Origin: Salinimicrobium sp. TH3 | GTDB lineage: Bacteria; Bacteroidota; Bacteroidia; Flavobacteriales; Flavobacteriaceae | Assembly: GCF_026676115.1 (NCBI RefSeq) | Contig: NZ_JAPONB010000007.1 | Coordinates: 62,001 to 126,000, forward strand | Length of the DNA: 64,000 nucleotides | Direction of reading: 5' to 3' | Shown here: positions 41,989-50,815 of the stretch, piece by piece | Position numbering within the stretch: the first letter of the stretch is position 1 | Layout of the letters: each line of letters starts with the position of its first letter | The notes under the pieces: generated by a model | The model's input: only the letters and a program-made list of their open reading frames with translations | Told to the model about the DNA's origin: nothing | The model's database searches: none | Translations under genes and position numbers: made by a program

Positions 41989-42938
41989 AAACGCTTTAAA
42001 ATTAATTCCTTTTCAATTAAGACAAAGATTTCTTGATCCTGCTCAATATCAAATTTCCGTGCGAATAGTTTGTACTGTGATGCTTCCGTTAATTCCTTAA
42101 GATTATCTTTTTCAAAAGTCGCTGGCAAAGGTCCAGTGGGTTTTTCCCAATTTACATAGGTCAAAGAAGGTGCGATTTTCAAGTTATCCCCTTTAAAGAA
42201 ATATGCCAGAATACTGTGAAAAAATATTTCATCCGGAATTAGAGTATATTTATGATACCTGCAATACCCGGGATGATCTTTTAAAAATTCAAGAATTCTT
42301 GTAACAGTTTCGGTTGGAAATGCCCACCACTGACTTCCACCATGTGGAAGTAAGAATGAAGGGAATTTTCTCTTTTGGAAGATTCTTCTAATTTCCTGAA
42401 ATTTCTTTGTTTTTATTAAATAATTTATTTTCCCAGCCGTTTCTTTAGTGAAAAAATGTTGATCAAAAATAGAGGGTAATAGGGTGAAGTGCCCCCGTTT
42501 TAAGGATTTGTTTATTTTGTATTTGCGAATTCTATCTGTTCCTGAACTTCCCCAAATTCCAGGCATAGGAAAGATGTCAATATAATGTTTTTCATGATTT
42601 TGATCTAAAGTCTGGGTTATAAATTCAGGGTTTCTAAGAGGGTAATCTTGACCACTTAGAAGAACGCAATATCCATTTTTCCCGTCAGCCACTATTTGCT
42701 GCATGGCATTTAAAGTCGCCTCTACTATACTAAAGTCTCCCCAAATTATAGATTTTCTTTTGCTATAATCGAGTAAATGGACATTCGGAAATTCATTTAG
42801 CATCTGCTGGAACGGAGCAATTTTGACTTTTTTGTCGATATGAATATAAAAAGATATTTCCCTGTAATTTAGACTATGCACTAAACGCAGAATCTGGTCT
42901 GGGTTTTTGTGACCTAAAATGATATAATTAATCTCCAA
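41985..42938 (-). CDS. GT14 beta-1,6-N-acetylglucosaminyltransferase-like enzyme
   Basis: 317 aa, core-2/I-branching (GT14) type. INYIILGHKNPDQILRLVHSL at the N terminus, YIHIDKK at 31-37, IIWGDFSIVEATL at 64-76, VLLSGQDYPLR at 92-102 and GGSQWWAFP at about 199-207 are the family signature. It probably adds a GlcNAc- or xylose-type branch, using an inverting mechanism without a DxD motif. It is the only intact glycosyltransferase on the minus strand of this cluster, has its own upstream region shared with the divergent GT2 at 43.1 kb, and overlaps the convergent GT2 by 4 bp. Confidence 0.92.
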   Translation of the reverse strand: MEINYIILGHKNPDQILRLVHSLNYREISFYIHIDKKVKIAPFQQMLNEFPNVHLLDYSKRKSIIWGDFSIVEATLNAMQQIVADGKNGYCVLLSGQDYPLRNPEFITQTLDQNHEKHYIDIFPMPGIWGSSGTDRIRKYKINKSLKRGHFTLLPSIFDQHFFTKETAGKINYLIKTKKFQEIRRIFQKRKFPSFLLPHGGSQWWAFPTETVTRILEFLKDHPGYCRYHKYTLIPDEIFFHSILAYFFKGDNLKIAPSLTYVNWEKPTGPLPATFEKDNLKELTEASQYKLFARKFDIEQDQEIFVLIEKELILKRF

Positions 42939-43142
42939 AGTTTTTATTTTTTCTGTCTTTTTATAGAAAAATTTCTTTTCTCGTAATTGATGAATGATAA
43001 ATTAAATTTTATTGTTTTCTTTGGTCCATTGAGCTCATTTTTGGGGAATAAAATTAGTTTCAGATTCCTCTCCTTTGATTGAAGGAATTTATAAAATTAC
43101 TCTATTGAAAAGATATCTATAAGAGATTTTCAAATAAAAAGT
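42939..43142. promoter_or_regulatory. Divergent intergenic region, probable promoters
   Basis: AT-rich 204 bp between the minus-strand GT14 gene and the plus-strand GT2. It must hold the GT14 promoter and may restart transcription to the right. No exact TAnnTTTG box was seen, so no precise site is proposed. Confidence 0.4.
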
Positions 43143-43982
43143 ATGGAAGAGCCTTTGGTGTCAATTATAGTGCCCTGTTATAATCAGGGGAGATTTCTGG
43201 ATGAGGCGCTTTCTTCAGTTTTAGGTCAAACCTTTTCGTACTGGGAATGTATTATTATCAATGACGGAAGTACGGATGAAACGGAGAAAATTGCCCATCG
43301 TTGGTCGGTTAAAGATTCCAGGTTCATACCCATTTCGGTTCAGAACGGAGGAGTGAGTAGAGCTCGTAATATTGGGATTTCCAGGGCACAGGGGAATTTT
43401 ATCCTGCCGCTTGATGCCGATGATAAGATTTCCAATGACTACGTTAAAGCCGCAATATCTGCTTTTCAAAATGATCCCTCTTTAAAACTAGTTTATTGCC
43501 AGGCAGAAAAGTTTGGAAAAGTGAGTGAGCCATGGAGCCTTGAACCATTTTCATTATTAAATCTGACAAGGTTCAATATGATATTCTGCTCGGCGATGTA
43601 CAAAAAAGAGGACTGGGCAATGGCAGGTGGATACGATGATCAAATGACTACCGGTATAGAGGACTGGGAATTTTGGATATCATTATTGAAAACAGGAGGA
43701 AAAGTTCGTCGCCTGGAATTGACAGGTTTTTATTACCGGATTCAATCAAATGGAAGAACAGGTAAAATTACAGATACGAATCTTAAAGAGCTATACGAAT
43801 ATATGAGTATCAAACACGCTGAATTTTTTGTTCAACAATTAGGATCATTTAAATATCTAGATCAGAGGATAACCAATCTACAAGAAGAGCATGACCTGAA
43901 ACTAACCAGCAGGAAATTCGTTATTGACCTCTTTTGTAAAAGATTTTTAAATTTCTCTATTTTTGGAACGTATAGACTTTAA
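43143..43982 (+). CDS. GT2 family glycosyltransferase
   Basis: 279 aa. VSIIVPCYNQGRFLDEALSS at 6-25, IINDGSTDET at 38-47, VSRARNIGISRAQG and DADDKI at 91-96 form a standard GT2 catalytic domain. The TTGIEDWEFWISLL stretch (about 172-185) is the ED-acidic catalytic-base motif. It is short, with no membrane segment, so it is a peripheral cytosolic enzyme acting on a lipid-linked glycan. It is followed after 37 bp by the WbsX-like gene. Confidence 0.91.
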   Translation: MEEPLVSIIVPCYNQGRFLDEALSSVLGQTFSYWECIIINDGSTDETEKIAHRWSVKDSRFIPISVQNGGVSRARNIGISRAQGNFILPLDADDKISNDYVKAAISAFQNDPSLKLVYCQAEKFGKVSEPWSLEPFSLLNLTRFNMIFCSAMYKKEDWAMAGGYDDQMTTGIEDWEFWISLLKTGGKVRRLELTGFYYRIQSNGRTGKITDTNLKELYEYMSIKHAEFFVQQLGSFKYLDQRITNLQEEHDLKLTSRKFVIDLFCKRFLNFSIFGTYRL

Positions 43983-44019
43983 TTATCCTGAATTATCCTG
44001 AGATAAAGATTCCTGCAAA

Positions 44020-45159
44020 ATGACAAAAACCGGAATAAAATTTCTTGCATATTATCTACCGCAATTTCATCCAATTCCCGAAAACGATGAATGGTGGGGC
44101 AAGGGCTTTACCGAATGGACTAATGTAACCCGCGCCAGACCACTGTTCAGAGGCCATTATCAACCTATTCTTCCAGCTGATCTGGGTTTTTATGACCTCA
44201 GGTTAACAGAAGCCAGAGTGGCGCAGGCCGAGCTCGCCTCTGAACATGGAATTGACGGCTTTATATATTATCATTACTGGTTTGGGGAAAACAGAATGCT
44301 TCTGGAGAAACCGGCTGAAGGAATGCTACTGGACAAAAAACCTGATTTTCCGTTTTGCTTTTGTTGGGCGAATGAAACCTGGAGAGGGATCTGGCATGGA
44401 TTGGAAGATTCAAAAACCTTGATGAAACAGGAGTACAGTGGGGTTAAAGGCTATAAAAAACATTTTCAATATTTGCTTCCATTTTTCAGGGATTCTCGTT
44501 ACATAAAAGTGGATAATAAACCCATGTTCCATATATACCGAATTGAAGACATTCCAGATCTTGACATTTTTTTGCAAGTCTTTGAAGATATGGCAATAAG
44601 TGAAGGCTTTGCCGGGATGTATTTTATATCTACTATAGTTTCAAATCAAAAGTTGAGTCTACATAGAAAAGAGATAAATGGCCAGGTGGGAGTAGATTTT
44701 TTCCAAAGAATGCGGTATAATCAGGGAAATATTTTTGCAGAAGACAATCCACTCTTTAGGATAGAATTAAAATTAAAAAAATGGATGGGTCATACCAGTA
44801 AATTAGGAGAAAGATCGAAGCCTCTAATTTACGATTACAAAAAAGGTGTTGCTAATTTTAATAATCAGATTCCACATAAGAAATATATTCCCTGTGTTTT
44901 TCCTAATTGGGATAATTCAGCGAGGAGCGGAAAAAGATCTATGATTTTTGTAAATTCTGATCCTGAAGGTTGGCAGGAACATTTGCAGAAAACCGTTGAT
45001 GAACTCCTAAATCATCCACAGAATCCACCTTTCATAATTATTAAATCATGGAATGAATGGGCGGAAGGAAATCATCTTGAACCCGATAAAAAATATGGTT
45101 TGGGATGGTTGCAGGCAGTTAAGAATGTCAAGGAAAATCTAACAGGATCAATTAGTTGA
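44020..45159 (+). CDS. GH99-like WbsX family protein
   Basis: 379 aa. The KFLAYYLPQFHPIPENDEWWGKGFTEWTNV N terminus, GFIYYHYWFGENRMLLEKP and FPFCFCWANETWRG are hallmarks of the WbsX / glycoside-hydrolase-99-like family found in O-antigen and capsule clusters. The C-terminal IIKSWNEWAEGNHLEPD carries the conserved Glu residues. Relatives of known activity (GH99) are endo-mannosidases, while WbsX proteins are usually annotated as glycosyltransferases; the real reaction is unresolved. It overlaps the next gene by 4 bp (TTGA). Confidence 0.92.
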   Translation: MTKTGIKFLAYYLPQFHPIPENDEWWGKGFTEWTNVTRARPLFRGHYQPILPADLGFYDLRLTEARVAQAELASEHGIDGFIYYHYWFGENRMLLEKPAEGMLLDKKPDFPFCFCWANETWRGIWHGLEDSKTLMKQEYSGVKGYKKHFQYLLPFFRDSRYIKVDNKPMFHIYRIEDIPDLDIFLQVFEDMAISEGFAGMYFISTIVSNQKLSLHRKEINGQVGVDFFQRMRYNQGNIFAEDNPLFRIELKLKKWMGHTSKLGERSKPLIYDYKKGVANFNNQIPHKKYIPCVFPNWDNSARSGKRSMIFVNSDPEGWQEHLQKTVDELLNHPQNPPFIIIKSWNEWAEGNHLEPDKKYGLGWLQAVKNVKENLTGSIS

Positions 45160-46187
45160 AAAATCAAGAATTAATTTCTATAATACTTCCTGTCTTTAAT
45201 GGAGGAAAGTATTTAGAACAATCTATTGTCAGTTGCCTGGAGCAGTCTTACGTCAATATAGAACTCATAATCATTGATGACTGCTCCACTGATAACTCTC
45301 TTGAAATTGCAAAGAAGTACGCCCGGAAAGACAGACGAGTACGTATATCTTCGAATTCTGAAAATCTAAAATTACCAGTAAGCCTGAACATTGGCCATAA
45401 GATTGCAAAGGGGAATTACATTACCTGGACCTCTCATGATAATTTTTATGAACCTGAGGCAATTGCGGAGATGCAGCAGGCACTTTCGCTTGCTGGGATA
45501 GACATCGTATACAGTGATTTTAATATTGTGGAGGATGATGGTCAAAAGAGAAAACCATTTGTTCTCGAAGAAGGCTCTACTCTTTTAATAAAGAACATTA
45601 TTGGATCCTGCTTCCTGTATAAAAGGGAAGTTTATAAAAGAAATGGGGGCTATGATGAAAATTTATATACGATAGAAGATTACGATTTCTGGCTTCGATC
45701 TTCTCTTCATAGCAATTTTTTTCATTTACCTCAATTTCTTTATAACCATAGAAGCCACAAGGAAAGCCTTTCCTCGCAAATAGGTGAAGAAAACTCTTAT
45801 CTCAAGTCCTTTTTTGACCAGGGATTAGTGCAGACTTATACCAGGTTCTTTAGTTTCTTTCCTCTGACAAAAATAGGAGACTATCCGGTCCTGTTTGCTA
45901 GATTTCATAAAAATGAAGAAGTTCCTCTCGAGGCTTTTTTCAGAAACTATCGTACATTTCGAAAAGAAATGGCACAACTTTGCGAAAAAATCCCTGGATT
46001 TGAAGTGGAGGATCTTTTAACAGGTTTCGATCTAAAAATCCGTCAGAATATTTATAACTACAGGAATAATCAGAACACTGGAACTCTAAAGTGGATACTG
46101 AAAAACAGACCATCCATTCTGTACAGGTTTGACCGGAGAAGAAGTCTGAAAATTATCATTAATTGTTTAAAAAATGGAGAGACCTAA
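45156..46187 (+). CDS. GT2 family glycosyltransferase
   Basis: 343 aa from TTG at 45156, which overlaps the WbsX stop as TTGA. LISIILPVFNGGKYLEQSI at 6-24, IIDDCSTDNS at 39-48 and LPVSLNIGHKIAKG follow the GT2 pattern. The metal motif is TSHDN (92-96) instead of a plain DxD, a variant seen in some GT2 enzymes. YTIEDYDFWLRSS (about 173-185) has the catalytic-base ED pair. It overlaps the next GT2 by 14 bp. Confidence 0.88.
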   Translation: MKNQELISIILPVFNGGKYLEQSIVSCLEQSYVNIELIIIDDCSTDNSLEIAKKYARKDRRVRISSNSENLKLPVSLNIGHKIAKGNYITWTSHDNFYEPEAIAEMQQALSLAGIDIVYSDFNIVEDDGQKRKPFVLEEGSTLLIKNIIGSCFLYKREVYKRNGGYDENLYTIEDYDFWLRSSLHSNFFHLPQFLYNHRSHKESLSSQIGEENSYLKSFFDQGLVQTYTRFFSFFPLTKIGDYPVLFARFHKNEEVPLEAFFRNYRTFRKEMAQLCEKIPGFEVEDLLTGFDLKIRQNIYNYRNNQNTGTLKWILKNRPSILYRFDRRRSLKIIINCLKNGET

Positions 46188-47124
46188 AATAGGAATATTA
46201 CTGGCCACCTACAATCGGGCACATCTTATCCATGATACACTTGATTCAATTAGTGCCCAAACTTATGAGAATTGGGAGTGCATTATTGTTGATGATCATT
46301 CTATAGATAGTACTGCTGAGGTAGTGGCCGATTATTGTGAAAAAGATCCACGTTTTTCCTATTTCTTGAAAGATGAGAGTTTTTCAAGAGGACTTTCCGG
46401 TTCCAGAAATTTTGGATTGACCATAGCTCAAACTAGAAAAGCTGAGTTTATTCAGTTTTTTGATGACGATGATATCATGCATCCGAAAAAGCTCGAACTT
46501 CAAATTCTCCCATTTCTCAATGACAGCAAACTTGCATTCACAGTATGTACTTTCTTAGGCTTTGACAGAATCGAGGATATTGACTTTAATAAAAACGAAT
46601 CAGATATTCCCATAGAATCTGAACATCTTGCTGAAGATTTCCTGCATTCAAGAATTAGAATTAATTCAGCCGGACCAGTATTTCGAGCATGTTTATTTCA
46701 GGTACAGAAGTTTGATGAAGATTTACGATATGGCGAAGAATGGGAACTCTTCTTACGTATTTTTTTCAAATACAAACCAGAATATCTGGCGATAAAAAAG
46801 CCTTTGTTCTATTACCGACATCATCCCTGGTCTATAACTGCGAGACAGGATACAAAGGTTGAAAAAATCGGGACGCAATTTGTTATTATACAAAAAGTGT
46901 GGGATTTTTTGGAATTTCACAATTTAGTCACTGCCAGATCCTTTCCTTTTTTCATAAAACAATTTCTATTTCAAAATCATAATAAAATTTATTTAAAGAA
47001 AATTCAGGATCAGCTGCATAAAAGCGATGAGATAAATTGGTTTCAAAAATCAAAATTCAGATTTGTGATTTATTTTCATGACTTTTACTTAAAAATCATG
47101 AAAAGTATACTATATAAAGTATAA
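46174..47124 (+). CDS. GT2 family glycosyltransferase
   Basis: 316 aa. IGILLATYNRAHLIHDTLDS at 6-25, CIIVDDHSIDST at 36-47, GLSGSRNFGL and FFDDDDIMHP at 95-104. LRYGEEWELFLRIF supplies the catalytic acidic residues. Its opening (TYNRAHLI-x2-TLDS, NWECIIVDD) is strikingly like the GT2s at 37.3 and 41.0 kb, so it belongs to the same paralogue group. It is followed by a 42-bp gap. Confidence 0.9.
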   Translation: MERPKIGILLATYNRAHLIHDTLDSISAQTYENWECIIVDDHSIDSTAEVVADYCEKDPRFSYFLKDESFSRGLSGSRNFGLTIAQTRKAEFIQFFDDDDIMHPKKLELQILPFLNDSKLAFTVCTFLGFDRIEDIDFNKNESDIPIESEHLAEDFLHSRIRINSAGPVFRACLFQVQKFDEDLRYGEEWELFLRIFFKYKPEYLAIKKPLFYYRHHPWSITARQDTKVEKIGTQFVIIQKVWDFLEFHNLVTARSFPFFIKQFLFQNHNKIYLKKIQDQLHKSDEINWFQKSKFRFVIYFHDFYLKIMKSILYKV

Positions 47125-47178
47125 CAACAGTCTTTATCCTTATTAAGGATTTGTTAGAAGAGACACTTGAATTTAAAG

Positions 47179-48159
47179 ATGAGAATAGGAGTAAATCCAG
47201 AGAAAATAAAGGGTGAAAAAAATGTTCTAAAAGAGCACAGGGTCATAATACCCGTGTATATTCCCACAGAAAAGGATGAATACTACAAGGAAGCTGGAGA
47301 TGTTTTTAAAATTGCTTTAGAATCTATTTTCAGCACGATTAACTATTCGACCACGTCTGTCACAGTCATAAACAATTCTTCTTGTGAAAGGGTAAAAAAA
47401 ATAATTGAGCAATATCTGGAAAAAGATCTAATAGAAAAAAGTGTACAGTATACGGAAAACCACGGAAAGGTGTACAGCGTGGTTAGCGAAGCTAAAGCCT
47501 CCTACGAACCTTTTATTACAATAGCTGATGCGGATGTAAAGTTTTACTCGGGATGGGAACAAGCAGTTGTCGAAATTTTTTTAGACCACCCTAAGGCAGG
47601 AGTAGTTTCGCCTCTACCATTACAGAACCTTTGTTTTCATAAGAACTCTTCTGTTTTTTTTGATAATTATTTAGCCGGAAAAATTAAATATTCAAAAGTC
47701 GTTTCAAATGAAGATTGCGATAAATTTTTAAAAGGAATGGGGAATACTTCGTTATTGGATAGGAATAACCGCCAATATTCATGGAGAGAAAAGCAGTATT
47801 TTTTAAAAGGTAAAAAACCTGTGTTAATTGGAGCAGGACATTTTGTTGCAACTTATCGCAGAGAGATTTTTGACCTGATTACAGAATTTCCAAAAATGAA
47901 ATTTATAAATGGCTATGAAGAATCTTTCCTGGACGATAAGGCAGATAAGAAAGGCTGGTACCGCCTTTCGACGGTAAACACTTATGCCTATCATATGGGA
48001 AATCGTGTAGAAAATGAAGATGAAAATACGACACCTGCGACTGAAGAAAGATCAGAAAATCTTTTTTTCAGGAATGTGAAAAATCCGAAAAAATCAATTT
48101 ACCCACATTGGTTGAGAGATTTCTTCTTCAGAACATTACGAAAATTAAAGAAATTATAA
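47179..48159 (+). CDS. GT-A type glycosyltransferase
   Basis: 326 aa from ATG at 47179 (a TTG at 47167 is also possible). HRVIIPVYIPTEKDEYYKEAGDVFKIALESI resembles the GT2 opening, VTVINNSSC the donor site, and ITIADADVKFYSGWEQAV (about 112-129) the metal-binding DADV motif. GAGHFVATYRREIFDLI and INGYEESFLDDKADKKGW form the acceptor and catalytic part. It is a divergent GT2 relative; sugar specificity is unknown. It is 12 bp upstream of the epimerase gene. Confidence 0.8.
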   Translation: MRIGVNPEKIKGEKNVLKEHRVIIPVYIPTEKDEYYKEAGDVFKIALESIFSTINYSTTSVTVINNSSCERVKKIIEQYLEKDLIEKSVQYTENHGKVYSVVSEAKASYEPFITIADADVKFYSGWEQAVVEIFLDHPKAGVVSPLPLQNLCFHKNSSVFFDNYLAGKIKYSKVVSNEDCDKFLKGMGNTSLLDRNNRQYSWREKQYFLKGKKPVLIGAGHFVATYRREIFDLITEFPKMKFINGYEESFLDDKADKKGWYRLSTVNTYAYHMGNRVENEDENTTPATEERSENLFFRNVKNPKKSIYPHWLRDFFFRTLRKLKKL

Positions 48160-48171
48160 ATCTTAATCAAT

Positions 48172-49311
48172 TTGAAAATTCTCCTTTGCTTTGGCACCCG
48201 ACCTGAAGCCATTAAAATGGCACCAGTTGTTCATGAGCTTCAAAGAAGACATATTGACTTTAAAATATGTGTAACAGCTCAGCACAGGGAAATGTTGGAC
48301 CAGGTGCTTGATTTCTTTGGGGTAATTCCTGATTATGACTTAGATCTAATGAAATCAGGGCAATCTTTGAATGGCTTAAGCGCAAATATATTCAGTGCAA
48401 TAGATAAGGTCTTTGATCATTGGTTGGGGGTGCGACAATGTCGTCCTGACGATAATGCCGGGACTAATATAGTGCTGGTACATGGAGACACCACTACTTC
48501 TTCGATGGTCGCTCTTGCCGCCTTTCATAAGGGGATTAAGGTAGGGCATGTTGAAGCGGGGTTGCGAACCTATAACAAAAAAGCGCCCTTTCCCGAGGAA
48601 ATGAATCGGCAGCTTACCGCCAGGATCGCCGATTATCATTTTGCGCCTACAGCTAATGCAAAGTCTAATTTACTAAATGAACAAATTCTGAATGAACAAA
48701 TTCTATTTACAGGTAATACAGTAGTGGATGCGCTACATTGGGCGGTAAAACGGGTATCTGGGAAAGCCTTGCCCGAAGAGATAAGGAAAATTCAATCTTT
48801 ATTGGATGTTGAAAAGAAGTTTATTTTAGTAACCGGTCATCGTCGAGAAAGTTTTGGAACAGGACTGGAAGAAATCGCGGAAGCACTACTGGAATTATCC
48901 TTAAAATCTCATATCGAAATAGTATTTCCCGTACATCTGAATCCAAAGGTAAAGGAGCCGGTGCATCGTCTTTTAGCGGAAAAACGTAATATACATCTTA
49001 TTCCACCGGTTAGCTACCCCGCCATGTTGTGGTTAATGCAAAGAGCTGTAGTGATCATTTCAGATTCCGGAGGAATACAGGAAGAAGCCCCGGCTTTTGG
49101 AAAACCCGTATTGGTAACCCGGAAAGTTTCAGAGCGCATGGAAGGAGTAGAGGCGGGGTTATCAATCTTGGTGGGAACTGATAAAAAAAGAATAGTAGAC
49201 GAAACAAGCCGTCTACTTCAAAATCCACCTAACCTGATGGAAAAACAGAATCCATACGGTGACGGCAAGGCAGCTTGGAGGATTGTGGAATTTTTGAAGA
49301 GTTTGGATTGA
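48172..49311 (+). CDS. wecB: UDP-N-acetylglucosamine 2-epimerase, non-hydrolysing
   Basis: 379 aa from TTG at 48172. It interconverts UDP-GlcNAc and UDP-ManNAc. LCFGTRPEAIKMAPVV at the N terminus, LVHGDTTTSSMVAL, KVGHVEAGLRT, FPEEMNRQLT, VTGHRRESFG and VIISDSGGIQEEAPAFGKPVLV are the family motifs in order. It is distinct from the NeuC-type enzyme encoded at 54.4 kb, so the cluster makes both UDP-ManNAc and free ManNAc-type products. A UDP-ManNAc dehydrogenase was not found in the window. Confidence 0.94.
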   Translation: MKILLCFGTRPEAIKMAPVVHELQRRHIDFKICVTAQHREMLDQVLDFFGVIPDYDLDLMKSGQSLNGLSANIFSAIDKVFDHWLGVRQCRPDDNAGTNIVLVHGDTTTSSMVALAAFHKGIKVGHVEAGLRTYNKKAPFPEEMNRQLTARIADYHFAPTANAKSNLLNEQILNEQILFTGNTVVDALHWAVKRVSGKALPEEIRKIQSLLDVEKKFILVTGHRRESFGTGLEEIAEALLELSLKSHIEIVFPVHLNPKVKEPVHRLLAEKRNIHLIPPVSYPAMLWLMQRAVVIISDSGGIQEEAPAFGKPVLVTRKVSERMEGVEAGLSILVGTDKKRIVDETSRLLQNPPNLMEKQNPYGDGKAAWRIVEFLKSLD

Positions 49312-49552
49312 AACATGTGCAAAGGGCGTGTCGATAGTTCTGCAGTGATGCAGGGCCTGAGCGTTGATGAAGTAGCACCCCTGCTGTCCCAAACTAAACC
49401 TGTCGAAATGATGCTGAAGCGGTCTCTTGCTATCATAATGAGCCGGTGAAGTGCGAAGTGCTAGTGGAAAGTGGTCACTAAACTTTCCAATATTTCTGGG
49501 CCTGCTATTTAACAATTAATCTCTATTTTCGCTTTAGAACAAACTCAGTAAA
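49312..49552. other. Gap of 241 bp with untypical composition
   Basis: No gene is recognised. The first 170 bp are clearly more GC-rich than the surrounding cluster and show no match to the repeats elsewhere in the window. Minus-strand frames across it extend into the epimerase gene and look like chance. A TATTTTCG box at 49524-49531, one mismatch from the -7 consensus, precedes the next gene by 21 bp. Confidence 0.5.
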
Positions 49553-50815
49553 TTGTACCTAATTAAACAAAAAAAAGTTCTTGTTGTTGCCGAATCCATT
49601 GATGTGGAAGATAGCAGTGGCTCTAAGGCCAACGTGGCGCTGATATTGAGTTTGAGAGAGGCAGGATTTGATGTGCTGGTCTATCACTATACCCGAAAAG
49701 CAATTAATCTTGAGGGAGTGAATTGTGTAGCCATAAAAGAGAAAAAATTCAATCTTCTTTTTCTACTGAGCCGGGCGCAGCGAAAAATTCAGCATGGTCT
49801 GAAAATCAATCTTGCCAAACGTTTAGAACCCCTATTAGGCTTCTCATTTACTTTTTTTAATGATACTGCAAGTATTGCGGAGGCCCTTAAGCAGATAAAA
49901 GATTATTCGCCTGATATAGTGCTGACCTTGAGTAAAGGAGCAAGTTACCGACCTCATTATGCACTCCTTAAGCTGCCTGAGCTACATGATCGATGGTTGG
50001 CGTACTTCCATGATCCTTATCCGTTCCATTATTACCCCGATCCGTATCAATGGTCTGAACCGGGATACCACAAAAAAATTGAATTCTTTAAAGAAGTCTC
50101 AGAGAAGTGCCTGAAAGCAGCTTTTCCAAGTTTGCTTTTAAAGGAATGGATGGAGAAATTTTATCCTGCTTTAAAAAACAAAGGAATAATTATTCCACAT
50201 CAACTGGACCAAGCTGGGAGAAAAGGAGTTAGGATTCCTGAGTTTTTTCATGCTGAGAAATTTACGCTGCTTCATGCCGGGAATTTATTGAAACAGCGTC
50301 CACCTTTTACTCTTATTCGAGGTTACAAAAAATTTCTTGACCAGACACCTGAAGCGAGAAAAAAAAGTCAGTTATTTTTAATAGGTAATGCTTCGTATCA
50401 TATAGACGAATTGAAAAAATATAATAAGAATATTGACCAGCTTTACATAAGCAAAGGCTACATTAATTATGATGTAGTACTGGAAATGCAGAAGCTGGCT
50501 TCTGTTAATATTATATTGGAGTCGGAAGCTTCTCAAAGTCCATTTCTTCCGGGAAAATTTCCTCATTGCATACGTGCAAATCGTATAATTTTACATCTGG
50601 CGCCTGAGAAAAGCGAAGTGAGAAGGCTTTTGGGAAGGGATTATGAGTTTTGGTCAGAAATAAATGATGTGGATAAAATTGCAGGCTTGATTACCCTTCT
50701 CTATAAGAGATGGAGAAGTGGCCAAGAAATGACCCTTAATAGATCGGATCTGGAGTTTTATCTTTCGAAAGATTTTTTGAAACAGGAATTAGATAGAACT
50801 CTTCAGGAAGTATGA
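49553..50815 (+). CDS. Probable GT-B glycosyltransferase
   Basis: 420 aa from TTG at 49553. KVLVVAESIDVEDSSGSKANVALILSLREAGFDVLVYHY is a GT4-like N-terminal Rossmann start. The C-terminal half has FTLLHAGNLLKQRPPFTLIRGYKKFL (about 241-266), YISKGYINYDVVLEMQKLASVNIILE, and FLPGKFPHCIRANRIILHL, a pattern of GT-B donor domains. The classical E-x7-E is replaced by ESEASQSPFLPGKF, as in several Bacteroidetes GT4-like proteins. The assignment as a glycosyltransferase is solid by fold pattern but the family is uncertain. It overlaps the next gene by ATGA. Confidence 0.75.
   Translation: MYLIKQKKVLVVAESIDVEDSSGSKANVALILSLREAGFDVLVYHYTRKAINLEGVNCVAIKEKKFNLLFLLSRAQRKIQHGLKINLAKRLEPLLGFSFTFFNDTASIAEALKQIKDYSPDIVLTLSKGASYRPHYALLKLPELHDRWLAYFHDPYPFHYYPDPYQWSEPGYHKKIEFFKEVSEKCLKAAFPSLLLKEWMEKFYPALKNKGIIIPHQLDQAGRKGVRIPEFFHAEKFTLLHAGNLLKQRPPFTLIRGYKKFLDQTPEARKKSQLFLIGNASYHIDELKKYNKNIDQLYISKGYINYDVVLEMQKLASVNIILESEASQSPFLPGKFPHCIRANRIILHLAPEKSEVRRLLGRDYEFWSEINDVDKIAGLITLLYKRWRSGQEMTLNRSDLEFYLSKDFLKQELDRTLQEV

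Noticed and set aside
49213-49515. Minus-strand frames of 72 and 100 codons after the epimerase gene
   Set aside because: They overlap the conserved end of the epimerase gene, lack any recognisable motif, and have no plausible start context.
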